DNA from: Streptomyces tendae
Lineage (GTDB): Bacteria; Actinomycetota; Actinomycetes; Streptomycetales; Streptomycetaceae
NCBI RefSeq assembly: GCF_014650435.1
Contig: NZ_BMUY01000011.1
Coordinates: forward strand, 186,001-250,000
Direction: 5' to 3'
Length of the DNA: 64,000 nt
In this document: one piece after another, positions 9,733 through 19,018 of the stretch
Layout of the letters: each line of letters starts with the position of its first letter
Numbering within the stretch: position 1 is the stretch's first letter
Position numbers and translations under genes: made by a program
The notes under the pieces: model-generated
Told to the model about the DNA's origin: nothing
The model's database searches: none
Seen by the model: only the letters and a program-made list of their open reading frames with translations

Positions 9733-11093
9733 CATCACCTGCCGTCCCCGACCCCACCGGGAGCGACACCGACGCCGACACGAGCCTGCTCGCCCCCGGG
9801 TGGACCGGCTCGCCGGCCGCCTCGGCGACCGGTGACCGCGCGTATCTGCGGGCCCTGCTCGACGCGGAGGCGGCGCTGACCCGTGCCCAGGTGGCGCTGG
9901 GGCTCGCCCCGGCCGAGGCGGCGGACGCGGTGGGCGCGGCCGCCGCCGCCCCGGCCGCGTTCGACGCGCGCTCGCTCGCCGAGCGCGCCCGGGGCGGCGG
10001 GAACCCGGTCATCCCCCTGGTGGCCGACCTGACGCGGGCGGTCGGCGAGACGTACGGTCCGTACGTGCACCGGGGTGCGACCAGCCAGGACATCCTGGAC
10101 ACGGCGACGATGCTGGTCGCCGCGCGCACCCTGGACCTGCTGCTGCCCGATCTCGCCCGTACGGAAGGGGCGCTGGCCCGGCTGGCCGCCGAGCACCGGG
10201 CCACGCCGATGCCGGGCCGGACGCTCACCCAGCACGCCGTGCCGACGGCCTTCGGGCTGAAGGCGGCCGGCTGGCGCTCCCTGGTGCTGGACGCGCGGGA
10301 CCGGATCACGGCGGTGCGGGACGCGCTGCCCGTCCAACTCGGCGGTGCGGCGGGCACCCTGGCCGCCTTCGGGGCGTACGGCGCGACGGATCCCATCGCG
10401 CTTCCGACGGCGTATGCCCGTGAACTCGGGCTGCGGGCACCCGTGTTGCCCTGGCACACCCTGCGCACTCCGATCGCCGACCTGGCCGGCGCACTCGCCT
10501 TCGCCGCCGGGGCGCTCGGGAAGATCGCCGTGGACGTGCTGACGCTGTCCCGGACCGAGATCGGCGAGGTCGCCGAGGGCAGCGGGGGCGGCTCGTCGGC
10601 GATGCCGCACAAGGCCAACCCGGTGCGGTCCACGCTGATCGCGGCGGCCGCCCGGCGCGCACCGCAGCTCGCGGCCACGCTGTACGGCTCACTGGCCGCC
10701 GAGGACGAGCGGCCGGCCGGGGCCTGGCACGCCGAGTGGGAGCCGCTGCGGGACCTGCTGCGGCTGACCGGCGGTGCCGCCCGGGACGCCGCGGAGCTGG
10801 CCGAGGGGCTGCGGGTGCGCCCGGACGTGATGCGGGCGCACCTCGGGCTCACCCACGGCCTGATCGTGTCGGAGCGGCTCTCGGCCGAACTTGCGCCGGT
10901 GCTCGGGCGGGCCCGCGCCAAGGAACTGCTCACCGAACTGGCGGCGCGCGCCCACGCCGAGGACCGGAGCCTGGGCGAGCTGCTCGCCGGCGTACCGGAG
11001 CTGCGGCACCTCGACCTGGCCGACCTGACCGACCCCGCCCGCTACACGGGCGCCGCTGCCGCCCTCACCGACCGTGCTCTGGAGCAACGTTGA
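9729..11093 (+). CDS. pcaB: 3-carboxy-cis,cis-muconate cycloisomerase
   Basis: Converts 3-carboxy-cis,cis-muconate to 4-carboxymuconolactone. The 454-residue protein belongs to the fumarase/aspartase superfamily. The superfamily signature SSAMPHKANP is at 289-298 and GATSQD at 116-121, with the expected all-helical core around them. The GTG start lies inside the end of pcaG, and the stop overlaps the TTG start of pcaL. The first 25 residues are rich in P, D and T and likely disordered. Confidence 0.94.
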   Translation: MTSPAVPDPTGSDTDADTSLLAPGWTGSPAASATGDRAYLRALLDAEAALTRAQVALGLAPAEAADAVGAAAAAPAAFDARSLAERARGGGNPVIPLVADLTRAVGETYGPYVHRGATSQDILDTATMLVAARTLDLLLPDLARTEGALARLAAEHRATPMPGRTLTQHAVPTAFGLKAAGWRSLVLDARDRITAVRDALPVQLGGAAGTLAAFGAYGATDPIALPTAYARELGLRAPVLPWHTLRTPIADLAGALAFAAGALGKIAVDVLTLSRTEIGEVAEGSGGGSSAMPHKANPVRSTLIAAAARRAPQLAATLYGSLAAEDERPAGAWHAEWEPLRDLLRLTGGAARDAAELAEGLRVRPDVMRAHLGLTHGLIVSERLSAELAPVLGRARAKELLTELAARAHAEDRSLGELLAGVPELRHLDLADLTDPARYTGAAAALTDRALEQR

Positions 11094-12217
11094 CGACCAT
11101 TCTCAACCACCTGTCCGAAGGCTCGGAGTCCGCTCCCCCGCTGCTGCTCGGGCCCTCGCTGGGCACCTCGTACGCGCTGTGGGACGCGGTGGCGCCCGAA
11201 CTGTCCGTCGGGCACCGGGTGATCCGCTGGGACCTGCCGGGGCACGGAGGTTCGCCGGCCGATCTGATCGGGCCCGGCGCCACCGTCGGGGACCTGGCCG
11301 ACCTGGTGCTCGCGCTTGCCGACTCACTCGGTGTGCAGCGGTTCGCCTACGCCGGGGTGTCCCTGGGCGGAGCGGTGGGTCTGCACCTCGCCGTGCACCG
11401 TCCGGAGCGTGTGTCGTCCCTGGCGGTGGTCTGCTCGTCGGCGCACTTCAACGGCGCGCGGCCGTGGCAGGAGCGGGCGACGCGGGTGCGCGAGGAGGGC
11501 CTGGCACGGCTGGCGGAGAGCGCGGACGCACGGTGGTTCACCCCGGGGTTCAGCGTGCCGCGGCTGGTCCGGGACCACCGGGACGCCGACCCGGGCGCGT
11601 ACGCGGCCTGCTGCGACGCGCTGGCCGCCTTCGACCTGCGGGACCGGCTGGGTGAGATCTCCGTGCCGACGCTGCTGATCGCCGGGCGCGAGGACCCGGC
11701 CACGCCGCCCGCGCACCTGCGGGAGATCGCCGACGCGGTGCCGGGTGCGACGCTGACGGAGCTTCCGGGCGCCTCGCACCTGGCGCCGGCCGAGCGCCCG
11801 GAGGCGGTGCTGGCGGCGCTGCGGGCGCACTTCGACGGTGCGGCCCGGCGGGGCATGGCGGTGCGGCGCGAGGTGCTGGGCGACGCGCACGTGGACCGGG
11901 CGCAGGGGCGGCAGACGCCGTTCACCGCCCGCTTCCAGGACTTCATCTCGCGCTACGCGTGGGGCGAGATCTGGACCGACGAGACGCTCTCGCGCCGCGA
12001 GCGCAGCATGGTCACACTGACGGCACTGGTCGCCCACGGCCACTACGAGGAGCTGGCCATGCATGTGCGGGCGGCGCGGCGCAACGGGCTGACGGCGGAC
12101 GAGATCGGGGCGGTGCTGCTCCAGACCGCGGTGTACTGCGGGGTGCCGGCGGCGAACTCGGCGTTCGTGACGGCCCAGCGGGTACTGGCCGAGGAGGCGG
12201 GCGGCGTCCCGGAGTAG
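11090..12217 (+). CDS. pcaL: fused 3-oxoadipate enol-lactonase / 4-carboxymuconolactone decarboxylase
   Basis: Bifunctional enzyme performing two consecutive steps: decarboxylation of 4-carboxymuconolactone and hydrolysis of the resulting enol-lactone to 3-oxoadipate. Residues 1-250 form an alpha/beta hydrolase with nucleophile S91 (GVSLGG), D202 (AGREDP) and H230 (GASHLAP). Residues 252-375 form the decarboxylase domain, with the family stretches SRRERSMVTLTALVA and LLQTAVYCGVPAAN. The start appears to be TTG at 11090, overlapping pcaB; no ATG or GTG gives a complete hydrolase domain. In proteobacteria these are usually two genes (pcaD, pcaC); the fusion is typical of actinobacteria. Last gene of the operon. 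Confidence 0.93.
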   Translation: MTTILNHLSEGSESAPPLLLGPSLGTSYALWDAVAPELSVGHRVIRWDLPGHGGSPADLIGPGATVGDLADLVLALADSLGVQRFAYAGVSLGGAVGLHLAVHRPERVSSLAVVCSSAHFNGARPWQERATRVREEGLARLAESADARWFTPGFSVPRLVRDHRDADPGAYAACCDALAAFDLRDRLGEISVPTLLIAGREDPATPPAHLREIADAVPGATLTELPGASHLAPAERPEAVLAALRAHFDGAARRGMAVRREVLGDAHVDRAQGRQTPFTARFQDFISRYAWGEIWTDETLSRRERSMVTLTALVAHGHYEELAMHVRAARRNGLTADEIGAVLLQTAVYCGVPAANSAFVTAQRVLAEEAGGVPE

Positions 12218-12243
12218 CCACCTCGGCGCGCTCCGCCGGTGCC

Positions 12244-14922
12244 TCAGCCCGCGTGTCCCGCCACCAGGGCCTGACGGGCGCGGGCCGCGAGGCCGTCGGC
12301 GCCGCAGGATTCGGCCAGCGCCAGGCCCCGGTTCAGCTCGGCCGCCGAGCGGGCCGCGATGCCGTACTCCACGCGGGCGGCGGCGTGCTCGTACTGGCAG
12401 GGCGAGGCCTCCAGGTAGGTGACGGCCTGGGCGGCGAGCCGGACCGCGCGCTGGCCCGTCTCCAGTGCGGCGGCACAGCGCAGGGCCTCTCCTATCGCCG
12501 TGTCCGTGCCGAAACGCTCGGCCTGACGGCGGGCGTCGGTGGCCAGTTGGGCGGCGCGGCCGGGATCCTCGCCGGCCAGCGCCCGGGCCAGTTCGGTCGC
12601 CCAGGGGACGACCACCGGGTTGTGCCGGCCGCGTGCGGCGGCGGCCTTCTCGGCGGCCTCCAGTTCGTTGATCCCCTCCTCGGTGCGGCCGGTGGCGAGC
12701 AGCAGCCGGGCACGCACCGGTCGGGGGTCGGGCAGCACGATCGTCGACGGGTACGGCGGGGCGAAGCCGTACTGCTCGGCGACGGTCCGGGCCTCCTCGA
12801 CATGGCCGCGGGCGAGCAGGGTGTCGATCAGGTTGCAGGTCGCCGACCAGTACAGCGGCAGCCCGCGGCCGACGCGCTCGGCGATGCGCAGTGACTCGCG
12901 CAGCGACTCCTCGGCCTCCTTGAGACGGCCCCGCCTGCGGTGGCCGAGACCGACGTAGGCGTGCGCCAGGGAGAGGTGGCCGCCGCTCCAGCCGGCGCTC
13001 TCGTAGGCGCGCAGGGCCTCGGTGAACAGTGCCTCGGCGCGGTCGAGCCGGTCGGTGTAGGCGTAGGAACTGGCCAGCATCATCGGCAGTTCCAGGCCCC
13101 ACTCGGTGTCGGTCCAGCCGAGTCCCGGTGCCAGGCGGCCGTTGACGAGGGCGCGGTCGCACAGTTCGACGACCTCCTCGGCGCTCTCGCCGTGGGTCAT
13201 GGCGTCGAAGCCGCGCAGGATGAGCAGGGCGCGCTCGGCGTTGTCCCGGCCGGTGCAGGTGGCGGCGAGTTCGGCCAGGCGGGCGGAGCGGTGGGGTGAG
13301 GAGGTCTCGCCCGCGTGGATGCCCTCCCACATGTACTGGGCGGCCTGGAGCCGCAGCCGCGCGGAGGGGTCGGGGTTGCGGGCGGCCTCCGCCTCGACGG
13401 TGCGGACGGCCTCCTCCAACTGGTCGTTGCGGAGCAGGGCCTGGGAGAGCCGGAAGACGGCGTCCACCCGCTGCTCGCCCTCGAGGCCCGGCATGGCGAG
13501 CGCGGTGCGCAGGTGGCCGATGGTGGTGGCGGGCGCGGTGAGGAGCGTGGCGCAGCCCAGTTCGAACAGCACGCGGGCGTGGGACTCCGGCAACGGCGGT
13601 TCCTGCAGGGCCCGTTCGAGGCAGCGCCGGGCGGCGTCGGGGGCTCCGACGGCGAGGTGCTCGCGGGCGGCCTCGCGCAGCTGGGCCACGACCTCCTGGT
13701 CGTCGTCGGGGTGCACCTTGAGCAGGTGCCGGGAGGCGGCGGCCGCGCCGAGCCCGGAGTCGGCGACCAGCTGGGCCGCTATGCCGTGCATCGCCGTGCG
13801 CAGCGCGTCGGGGATGGAGTTGTAGACGGCGGTGGCGATCAGCGGGTGGACGAACTCCAGCTCGCCTGCGCCCGGTTGCCCCGCGCCGGCGTCGGGTACG
13901 GACAGGATCCGGGCGCCCCTGAGCAGTTCGGCGCAGCGGGCGGCGTCGGCGGGGTCCAGGGTGGCGAGCCTGGCCACCATGTCGACGGTGATGCCGCCGC
14001 CGAGGATGGCCGCGGCCCACGCGAACCGGGTGGAGTCGACGCCGAGTTGCTCCAGGCGGGCGACGAGACCGCCGCCGCGGGCGGTGCGGTTCAGGGCGCG
14101 CAGTTCGGCGGCCTCGGCTTCGACGGGTTGCAGTTCGCTGTCCTGGACCTTGGCGAGGAGTTCGACGGTTTCGTATGGGTTGCCGCCGGTGACGGCCCAC
14201 ACCTCGCGGCAGAAAGCGGCCTCGGCGTGTGCGCCCAGCGTGGTGCGGGTGAGTCCGGCCGTCGCCTCGGGGGTGAGGGCGTTCAGCGGGGCGAGGGGGC
14301 GGCCGACGGCGGTGGCCGCCTCCAGGTGACGGGCGCTGTCGCCGCTGACGTCGCCCGGGCGGCGGGCGATGACGACCAGAACGGAGGTCTCGTCGAGCCG
14401 TTCGGCCAGCGCGGCCAGCCAGCGCAGGGTCTCCTGGTCGGCCCAGTGGGCGTCGTCGATCAGCAGCACCAGCGGCCACTCCCGGCGGGCGAGCCGGCGT
14501 ACCGCGGCGACCAGTCCGTCGCACACGCCCTGCGGGTCGGCCTGCCGCTCGCCGGGGTCCGCTATGCCGAGGGCGGGGCCGGCGATGTCGTACCAGTCGC
14601 CGAGGTACTCGCGGGCCTCCTCGGGGAGCATCGACACCAGTGCGGGCTGGAGCAGTTGGCGCACCACGTTGAAGGGGACGGACCTGAGGGTCTCGCCGCC
14701 GCGGGCCGACCAGACGGTGCAGCCCCTCGCCTCGGCGATGCGGCGGGCCTCGGCGAGCAGCGCCGTCTTGCCGACCCCGGCCTCGCCGCGGGCCTCCAGC
14801 AGGATGCCGGGGGACGAGCGGTCCGCGCACAGGGTGTCCACCGCGCGCGTGAGGGTGGCGACTTCCTCGTCGCGCTCCCAGAGGGAGGCTGGGACGGCGC
14901 CCGCCCGCCGTACCTCCGTCAT
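12244..14922 (-). CDS. LAL-type ATPase regulator lacking a LuxR DNA-binding domain
   Basis: An 892-residue STAND-type ATPase of the LAL (large ATP-binding regulators of the LuxR family) group. The N-terminal NTPase has Walker A GEAGVGKT (46-53) and Walker B LVLLIDDAHW (151-160). The remainder is helical repeat sequence resembling TPRs (for example AEESLRESLRIAERVG). LAL proteins normally end in a LuxR helix-turn-helix after the LALAESCGADGLAARARQAL stretch. Here translation stops six residues after that stretch (VAGHAG) and no HTH-like sequence lies in the 26 bases before pcaL's end. It may act by binding a partner protein. The ATG at 14922 follows GGGGAGG. It converges on pcaL; a link to pca control is only a guess. 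Confidence 0.85.
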   Translation of the reverse strand: MTEVRRAGAVPASLWERDEEVATLTRAVDTLCADRSSPGILLEARGEAGVGKTALLAEARRIAEARGCTVWSARGGETLRSVPFNVVRQLLQPALVSMLPEEAREYLGDWYDIAGPALGIADPGERQADPQGVCDGLVAAVRRLARREWPLVLLIDDAHWADQETLRWLAALAERLDETSVLVVIARRPGDVSGDSARHLEAATAVGRPLAPLNALTPEATAGLTRTTLGAHAEAAFCREVWAVTGGNPYETVELLAKVQDSELQPVEAEAAELRALNRTARGGGLVARLEQLGVDSTRFAWAAAILGGGITVDMVARLATLDPADAARCAELLRGARILSVPDAGAGQPGAGELEFVHPLIATAVYNSIPDALRTAMHGIAAQLVADSGLGAAAASRHLLKVHPDDDQEVVAQLREAAREHLAVGAPDAARRCLERALQEPPLPESHARVLFELGCATLLTAPATTIGHLRTALAMPGLEGEQRVDAVFRLSQALLRNDQLEEAVRTVEAEAARNPDPSARLRLQAAQYMWEGIHAGETSSPHRSARLAELAATCTGRDNAERALLILRGFDAMTHGESAEEVVELCDRALVNGRLAPGLGWTDTEWGLELPMMLASSYAYTDRLDRAEALFTEALRAYESAGWSGGHLSLAHAYVGLGHRRRGRLKEAEESLRESLRIAERVGRGLPLYWSATCNLIDTLLARGHVEEARTVAEQYGFAPPYPSTIVLPDPRPVRARLLLATGRTEEGINELEAAEKAAAARGRHNPVVVPWATELARALAGEDPGRAAQLATDARRQAERFGTDTAIGEALRCAAALETGQRAVRLAAQAVTYLEASPCQYEHAAARVEYGIAARSAAELNRGLALAESCGADGLAARARQALVAGHAG

Positions 14923-15185
14923 CCCGCTACCTCCCCGAGTCGCCCGAATGACGTACAGAGCCTGAGCCTAGCCCTCCGATCGCGCAAGTGGTGGGCGCTC
15001 CGCCGACCAGTTGCCGTGACGGGTGACATGCGGTAAAGCGTGAACGACGCACCGGGCCCGTCATCAGCGGCGGTGCGGTGGGGCGCCCGTCAACCTCGCG
15101 CGGCGCGCGGCGGCCGCCGGCCCTTCCGAGCGGGTGCGACCGGGCCTCTCATCCGGCTTTCACCGACGCCTCATACGGTGGGCAC

Positions 15186-16229
15186 ATGACGCAGGCGACT
15201 CCTCCCGGGTGGTACCCGGACCCCGGACAGAAGAATGACGGTCCCGCCACCGAGCGCTGGTGGGACGGCGCGGCGTGGACCGACCAGGTGCGCGCCGCGG
15301 GAGCGGGCGCCGCGGGTGCCCCGCCCGCGCAGCCGCCGGCCGGGCCGCCGCTCCAGCCGCCGGTGCAGGACACGGCGGCCGGGCCGTATCCCGTGCACCC
15401 GGGGTATCCGGGTGTTCCCGTCCAGCCGCCGTCCGCGCGTCGGCGGCGGCTGCGTACCGGGATAGCCGTGGCGGCGGCCGTGGCGGTACTGGCCGGCATC
15501 GGGGTCGGCGTGTACGCGCTGACCGACGACGGATCGGGCGGCGACAGCGCGGCCCCCTCGCAGCAGGACCGCGGCGGTCCCGGCGACCGGAACGACCCCT
15601 TCGGCGACTCGGGCGGCGGCGACGGCGGCGGCGGCGAGGACGGCGGGTCGCCCGCCCCGGACTCCCCCGGCGAGTCGGAGCCGCCCACGGTCGACAGCGG
15701 CTCGGTGACGGACGCGCTGAGCGGGATCAGCCTGCCCATCCCGGACGGCTGGTCGGGGCAGGAGCTGCAGGTCGGCGCGCAGGTGACGTCGGACGACGCC
15801 TACAAGTGCCCCGGCGACACCTCCAAGTCCTGCACGAAGGGCGGCGCCTACTCGGCCCCCGCGATGCTGCTGAAGACCAAGGGCGACACCGCGGAGGAGG
15901 TCGCGAAGGCCGACATCGAGGCGAACGCGGAGGAGTCGTACGGCGGCGAGTCCTACGGCGGGATCACCTCGCACGACGAGCTGGCCTCCAAGGCGGTCAC
16001 GGTCGCCGGGCAGAAGGGCTACCTGGTCCGCTGGAAGGCGGTCACCGCCAAGGGCTCCGACGGCTACGTCGAGTCGCTGGCCTTCCCTTCGCCGGCCGAT
16101 TCCTCGCGCATCGTCGTCGTCCGCTTCGGTGTCGACACCGACCAGGAGCAGTCGGTCATCGACGAGATCACCAAGGGCATCGAGGTGGACACCTCGGCCG
16201 GCGGCGGGGGCAGCGGCCAGGACGTCTGA
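15186..16229 (+). CDS. DUF2510-domain membrane protein
   Basis: A 347-residue protein with the short DUF2510 motif PGWYPDP (7-13) and its tryptophan-rich follow-up (RWWDGAAWTDQ), then a Pro/Ala-rich linker, an RRRR stop-transfer patch and one membrane helix (about 92-112). After a Gly/Asp/Ser-rich spacer comes a C-terminal globular domain that should lie outside the cell. The topology (DUF2510 inside, domain outside) is common in actinobacteria, but the function is unknown. A strong hairpin follows the stop codon. Confidence 0.8.
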   Translation: MTQATPPGWYPDPGQKNDGPATERWWDGAAWTDQVRAAGAGAAGAPPAQPPAGPPLQPPVQDTAAGPYPVHPGYPGVPVQPPSARRRRLRTGIAVAAAVAVLAGIGVGVYALTDDGSGGDSAAPSQQDRGGPGDRNDPFGDSGGGDGGGGEDGGSPAPDSPGESEPPTVDSGSVTDALSGISLPIPDGWSGQELQVGAQVTSDDAYKCPGDTSKSCTKGGAYSAPAMLLKTKGDTAEEVAKADIEANAEESYGGESYGGITSHDELASKAVTVAGQKGYLVRWKAVTAKGSDGYVESLAFPSPADSSRIVVVRFGVDTDQEQSVIDEITKGIEVDTSAGGGGSGQDV

Positions 16230-16233
16230 CCGG

Positions 16234-16263
16234 TCCGGCGGCACCCGCGAAGGTGCCGCCGGA
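16234..16263 (+). terminator. terminator-like hairpin after the DUF2510 gene
   Basis: A perfect 12-bp inverted repeat, TCCGGCGGCACC / GGTGCCGCCGGA, with a six-base loop begins five bases after the DUF2510 stop codon and is followed by AAACC rather than a U-tract. Such strong U-less hairpins commonly end transcripts in Streptomyces. Confidence 0.7.
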
Positions 16264-16397
16264 AAACCGTCGGCCGGGTGGGGCGCCCTTCCGCTCAGAG
16301 GGGGCCCCGCCCGGCCGGGGGTGCGCGCCGCCCCCGTCCCCACGGTGCGGCGCGGGCAGGCCACCGTCCAGTCATCCCGTGGACGGCGGCCTGGGTC

Positions 16398-17012
16398 TCA
16401 GGGGAGGCCGAGCGCCGGCAGCACGACGGCCTCCACGAACCGGACCAGGTACGCCGCGTCGGCCTGCTTTCCCTCCAGGACGGGCCGCATCCGCAGCATG
16501 CCGAAGAGCTGCGCGGGCACGTACTCCAGCGCCGGGTGCCCGGCCGGCACCTCGCCCCGTGCCACACCGCGCGCGAGGATCGCCCGCAGCGCGGCGATCT
16601 CCGGCTCGACGAGCGCCTCGCGCAGCGCGCACTTCAGTTCCGGGTCCTCCATGACGGCGTGGCCGAGGGCCTGGAGCAGCCCGGTGTCCTTGCCCGTCCC
16701 CTCGCCCGCGGCCGCGGCCGCCTGGCGCAGGTCGTCGGCGAGCGACCCGGTGTCGATGTCGGTGAAGCGCACCCGGCGGTTGGAGCGCAGTGCGGCGGCC
16801 ACGAACTGGGGCTTGGTCTTCCACTGCCGGTAGAGCGTGGACTTGCTGCACCGGGTGCTGGCGGCGATGCCCTCCATGGTGACGGCGTCGTAGCCGCAGG
16901 AGCGGAGCTGGTCGAGCACGGCGTCGAAGAACTCCTGCTCACGCTCCGGCGTGATCTTGGAGCGGCGCGAGGTGCCGACCGTTTCCGGCCGGTACGCGTC
17001 CTGAGACGTCAT
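16398..17012 (-). CDS. TetR-family transcriptional regulator
   Basis: A 204-residue repressor-type protein. The N-terminal helix-turn-helix spans roughly residues 20-62 (VTMEGIAASTRCSKSTLYRQWKTK), and the C-terminal ligand-binding domain is TetR_C-like. ATG 17012 is favoured because AAGGAG lies eight bases upstream; ATG 17039 is an alternative. It reads away from the PAP2/DMT gene pair. The 18-bp inverted repeat at 17083-17132 between them is its probable operator. The ligand is unknown. Confidence 0.88.
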   Translation of the reverse strand: MTSQDAYRPETVGTSRRSKITPEREQEFFDAVLDQLRSCGYDAVTMEGIAASTRCSKSTLYRQWKTKPQFVAAALRSNRRVRFTDIDTGSLADDLRQAAAAAGEGTGKDTGLLQALGHAVMEDPELKCALREALVEPEIAALRAILARGVARGEVPAGHPALEYVPAQLFGMLRMRPVLEGKQADAAYLVRFVEAVVLPALGLP

Positions 17013-17082
17013 CGGCTCCGCTCCTTCCCGCTCGCGCACGGAACTCCTGCTCGGTCCCGAACCCGGTGTGTCGTATGTCTAT

Positions 17083-17132
17083 CGATACGCCAGTGTACCG
17101 GTACTCCACCGTATCGGTACACTGGCGTATCG
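17083..17132. promoter_or_regulatory. large inverted repeat, probable TetR operator
   Basis: CGATACGCCAGTGTACCG (17083-17100) and its exact reverse complement (17115-17132) are separated by 14 bases. The inner part contains further symmetric pieces (GTACCGGTAC, GTATCGGTAC), and another TCGTATCGAT follows at 17141. This could hold two overlapping TetR dimer sites. It lies midway between the divergent TetR and PAP2 starts. Confidence 0.7.
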
Positions 17133-17215
17133 GAACGAGGTCGTATCGATGAGAACCGTCACACGCCCCGTACCCGATGAGCCACACGCACCACCGTCAG
17201 CGAAGGGGCCGGGGG

Positions 17216-18031
17216 ATGAATGCCCGCAGCGAGCCTGTAGAAGCGGGGCCGGACGCGCCCGCGCGCCCACCGCTCGTCCGTGAGCTGCTGCTCGTGGCCG
17301 GGCTCTTCCTCGTCTACAAGTTCGGCCGCCAACTGGCCACCGGGCACACCGCCGAGGCGTTCCGCAACGCCCACCACGTGTGGGACTGGGAGCGCGTGCT
17401 CCGGCTGCCCCACGAGGGCACGGTCCAGTCGCTGCTCCTGCACGGCGACACGCTGGTGCACGTCGCGAACACGTACTACGCCGCCGTCCACTTCCCGGCC
17501 ACCCTCGCCTTCCTGGTCTGGCTCTACCTGCGCCGGCCCGCGCACTACGTCTGGGCCCGCCGGGTCCTGGCCGCCGTGACCGGCGCCGCGCTGGTGCTGC
17601 ACCTGCTCTTTCCGCTCGCCCCGCCACGCATGCTGGCGGCCACCGGCCTGATCGACACGGCCCGGCTCTACGGCCCCTCGGTGTACGGGCCGCCGCGCAC
17701 CGACGCGTTGTCGAACCAGTTCGCGGCGATGCCCTCGCTGCACTTCGGCTGGGCCCTGATGCTGGCCGTCGGCCTGATCGTCGCGACGCGGACCCGGTGG
17801 CGCTGGCTGTGGCTGCTGCATCCGCTGGTGACGCTGCTGGTCGTCGTGGGCACCGCGAACCACTACTGGCTCGACGTGATCGCGGCCGCGGCACTGCTCG
17901 GCCTCGCGCTGGCGGTACTGCGGCCGCCGCGGGCACGGCCGCGGACCCGGTGCGGACTGCCCCACCGGCGGGCCGAGGTCCGGCGCCGGACGTCGGCCGA
18001 GCGGCCCGAGCTGGTCGGGGCGGCCCGGTGA
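17216..18031 (+). CDS. PAP2-family phosphatase / inositol phosphotransferase-like membrane protein
   Basis: A 271-residue polytopic membrane protein of the PAP2 superfamily, closest in pattern to the Aur1/Ipt1-like branch. Membrane helices alternate with the motif stretches FPLAPPR, MPSLHFGWA and NHYWLDVIAAAALLG. These supply the histidine and aspartate expected to form the phosphotransfer site facing the outside. The ATG is preceded by AAGGGGCCGGGGG. The C-terminal 35 residues are arginine-rich and cytoplasmic. The stop overlaps the next gene by four bases. The lipid substrate is unknown. Confidence 0.85.
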   Translation: MNARSEPVEAGPDAPARPPLVRELLLVAGLFLVYKFGRQLATGHTAEAFRNAHHVWDWERVLRLPHEGTVQSLLLHGDTLVHVANTYYAAVHFPATLAFLVWLYLRRPAHYVWARRVLAAVTGAALVLHLLFPLAPPRMLAATGLIDTARLYGPSVYGPPRTDALSNQFAAMPSLHFGWALMLAVGLIVATRTRWRWLWLLHPLVTLLVVVGTANHYWLDVIAAAALLGLALAVLRPPRARPRTRCGLPHRRAEVRRRTSAERPELVGAAR

Positions 18032-18984
18032 ACGCCGCCCTCGTCGCCGTCCTGCTGTCGCTGGTGTCGGCGTGCGCCTACGCCGCCGCGGCCGTCGCCC
18101 AGGAGCGGCTGGCCTCGCGCGCCTCCGACGCCGGTCCCCTGCGGATGCTGACGTCCGGCGCCTGGTGGTGGGCGGTCGCGCTCAACGCCTCGGCCGCGCT
18201 GCTGCACGTCGTGGCCCTCAAGTACGGTCCCCTCACCGTGGTCCAGCCGCTCGGTGCGCTCACTCTGGTCGCGGCGGTGCCCCTGGGGGCGCGGCTGGCG
18301 GGCCGCAGGGTGAGCGCGATCGAGTGGCGGGGCACCGGGCTGACGCTGCTGGGTCTCGGCGCGCTGCTGCTGACCGCGTCGGGTCCGGCACCGGACGACG
18401 TGCTCAGCGTGCCGGAGGCACTGACCGTGTCCGGCGCCACGGCGGCGCTGATCGGCGTGCTGTCGTGGCCCGGCGCCCGGCCGGGGCTGCGGCACGCGAC
18501 GGCGTCCGGCATCGCGTCCGGGGTCGCCTCGGCGCTCACCCAGACCGTCACGGTCGCCGTCACCGACCGGTCCGGCCCGCTGCTGAGCGTCCAGGTGATC
18601 GGCGTGGCCGTGCTGGTGGCCGCCTTCGCGACGGGCGGGCTGCTGCTGTCCCAGACCGCGTACCGGGGCGGTCTCGGCGCTCCGCTGGCGGTGGTGACCC
18701 TGGCCAACCCGGTGGCCGCCGCGCTGATCGGGCTCTCACTCCTCGGCGAGCGACTCAGGGGCGGCGCGGGCGGCGTGCTCCTCGCCCTGACCGGCGCGGT
18801 GCTGGCCGCGTGGGGAGTGCTCCAGCTGAGCCGGGCGACCCCGGAGCCGGGGCGGCACGAGCCCGCGGCACCGGTGCTCACCGGTCCGGAGCCGGATCCG
18901 GAGCCGAATCGGGCGCCGGAGGGGCCACCCCCGGCGGGGCTGGTGCCCCGGCAGCCGGGACCGGGGCACCTCACGCCGCTCTAG
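18028..18984 (+). CDS. DMT-superfamily (EamA-like) transporter
   Basis: A 318-residue membrane protein with about nine to ten helices arranged as two EamA-like halves, the second containing LVAAFATGGLLLSQTAYRGG and LTLANPVAAALIGLSLLGERL-type sequence. The GTG start overlaps the PAP2 stop, so the two are co-translated and probably co-regulated by the divergent TetR protein. The last 45 residues are a Pro/Glu/Gly-rich tail outside the membrane domain. Substrate unknown. Confidence 0.8.
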   Translation: MNAALVAVLLSLVSACAYAAAAVAQERLASRASDAGPLRMLTSGAWWWAVALNASAALLHVVALKYGPLTVVQPLGALTLVAAVPLGARLAGRRVSAIEWRGTGLTLLGLGALLLTASGPAPDDVLSVPEALTVSGATAALIGVLSWPGARPGLRHATASGIASGVASALTQTVTVAVTDRSGPLLSVQVIGVAVLVAAFATGGLLLSQTAYRGGLGAPLAVVTLANPVAAALIGLSLLGERLRGGAGGVLLALTGAVLAAWGVLQLSRATPEPGRHEPAAPVLTGPEPDPEPNRAPEGPPPAGLVPRQPGPGHLTPL

Positions 18985-19018
18985 CTCCGCGTCCGGAAGC
19001 TCCTCGTCCGCTCGCGCC

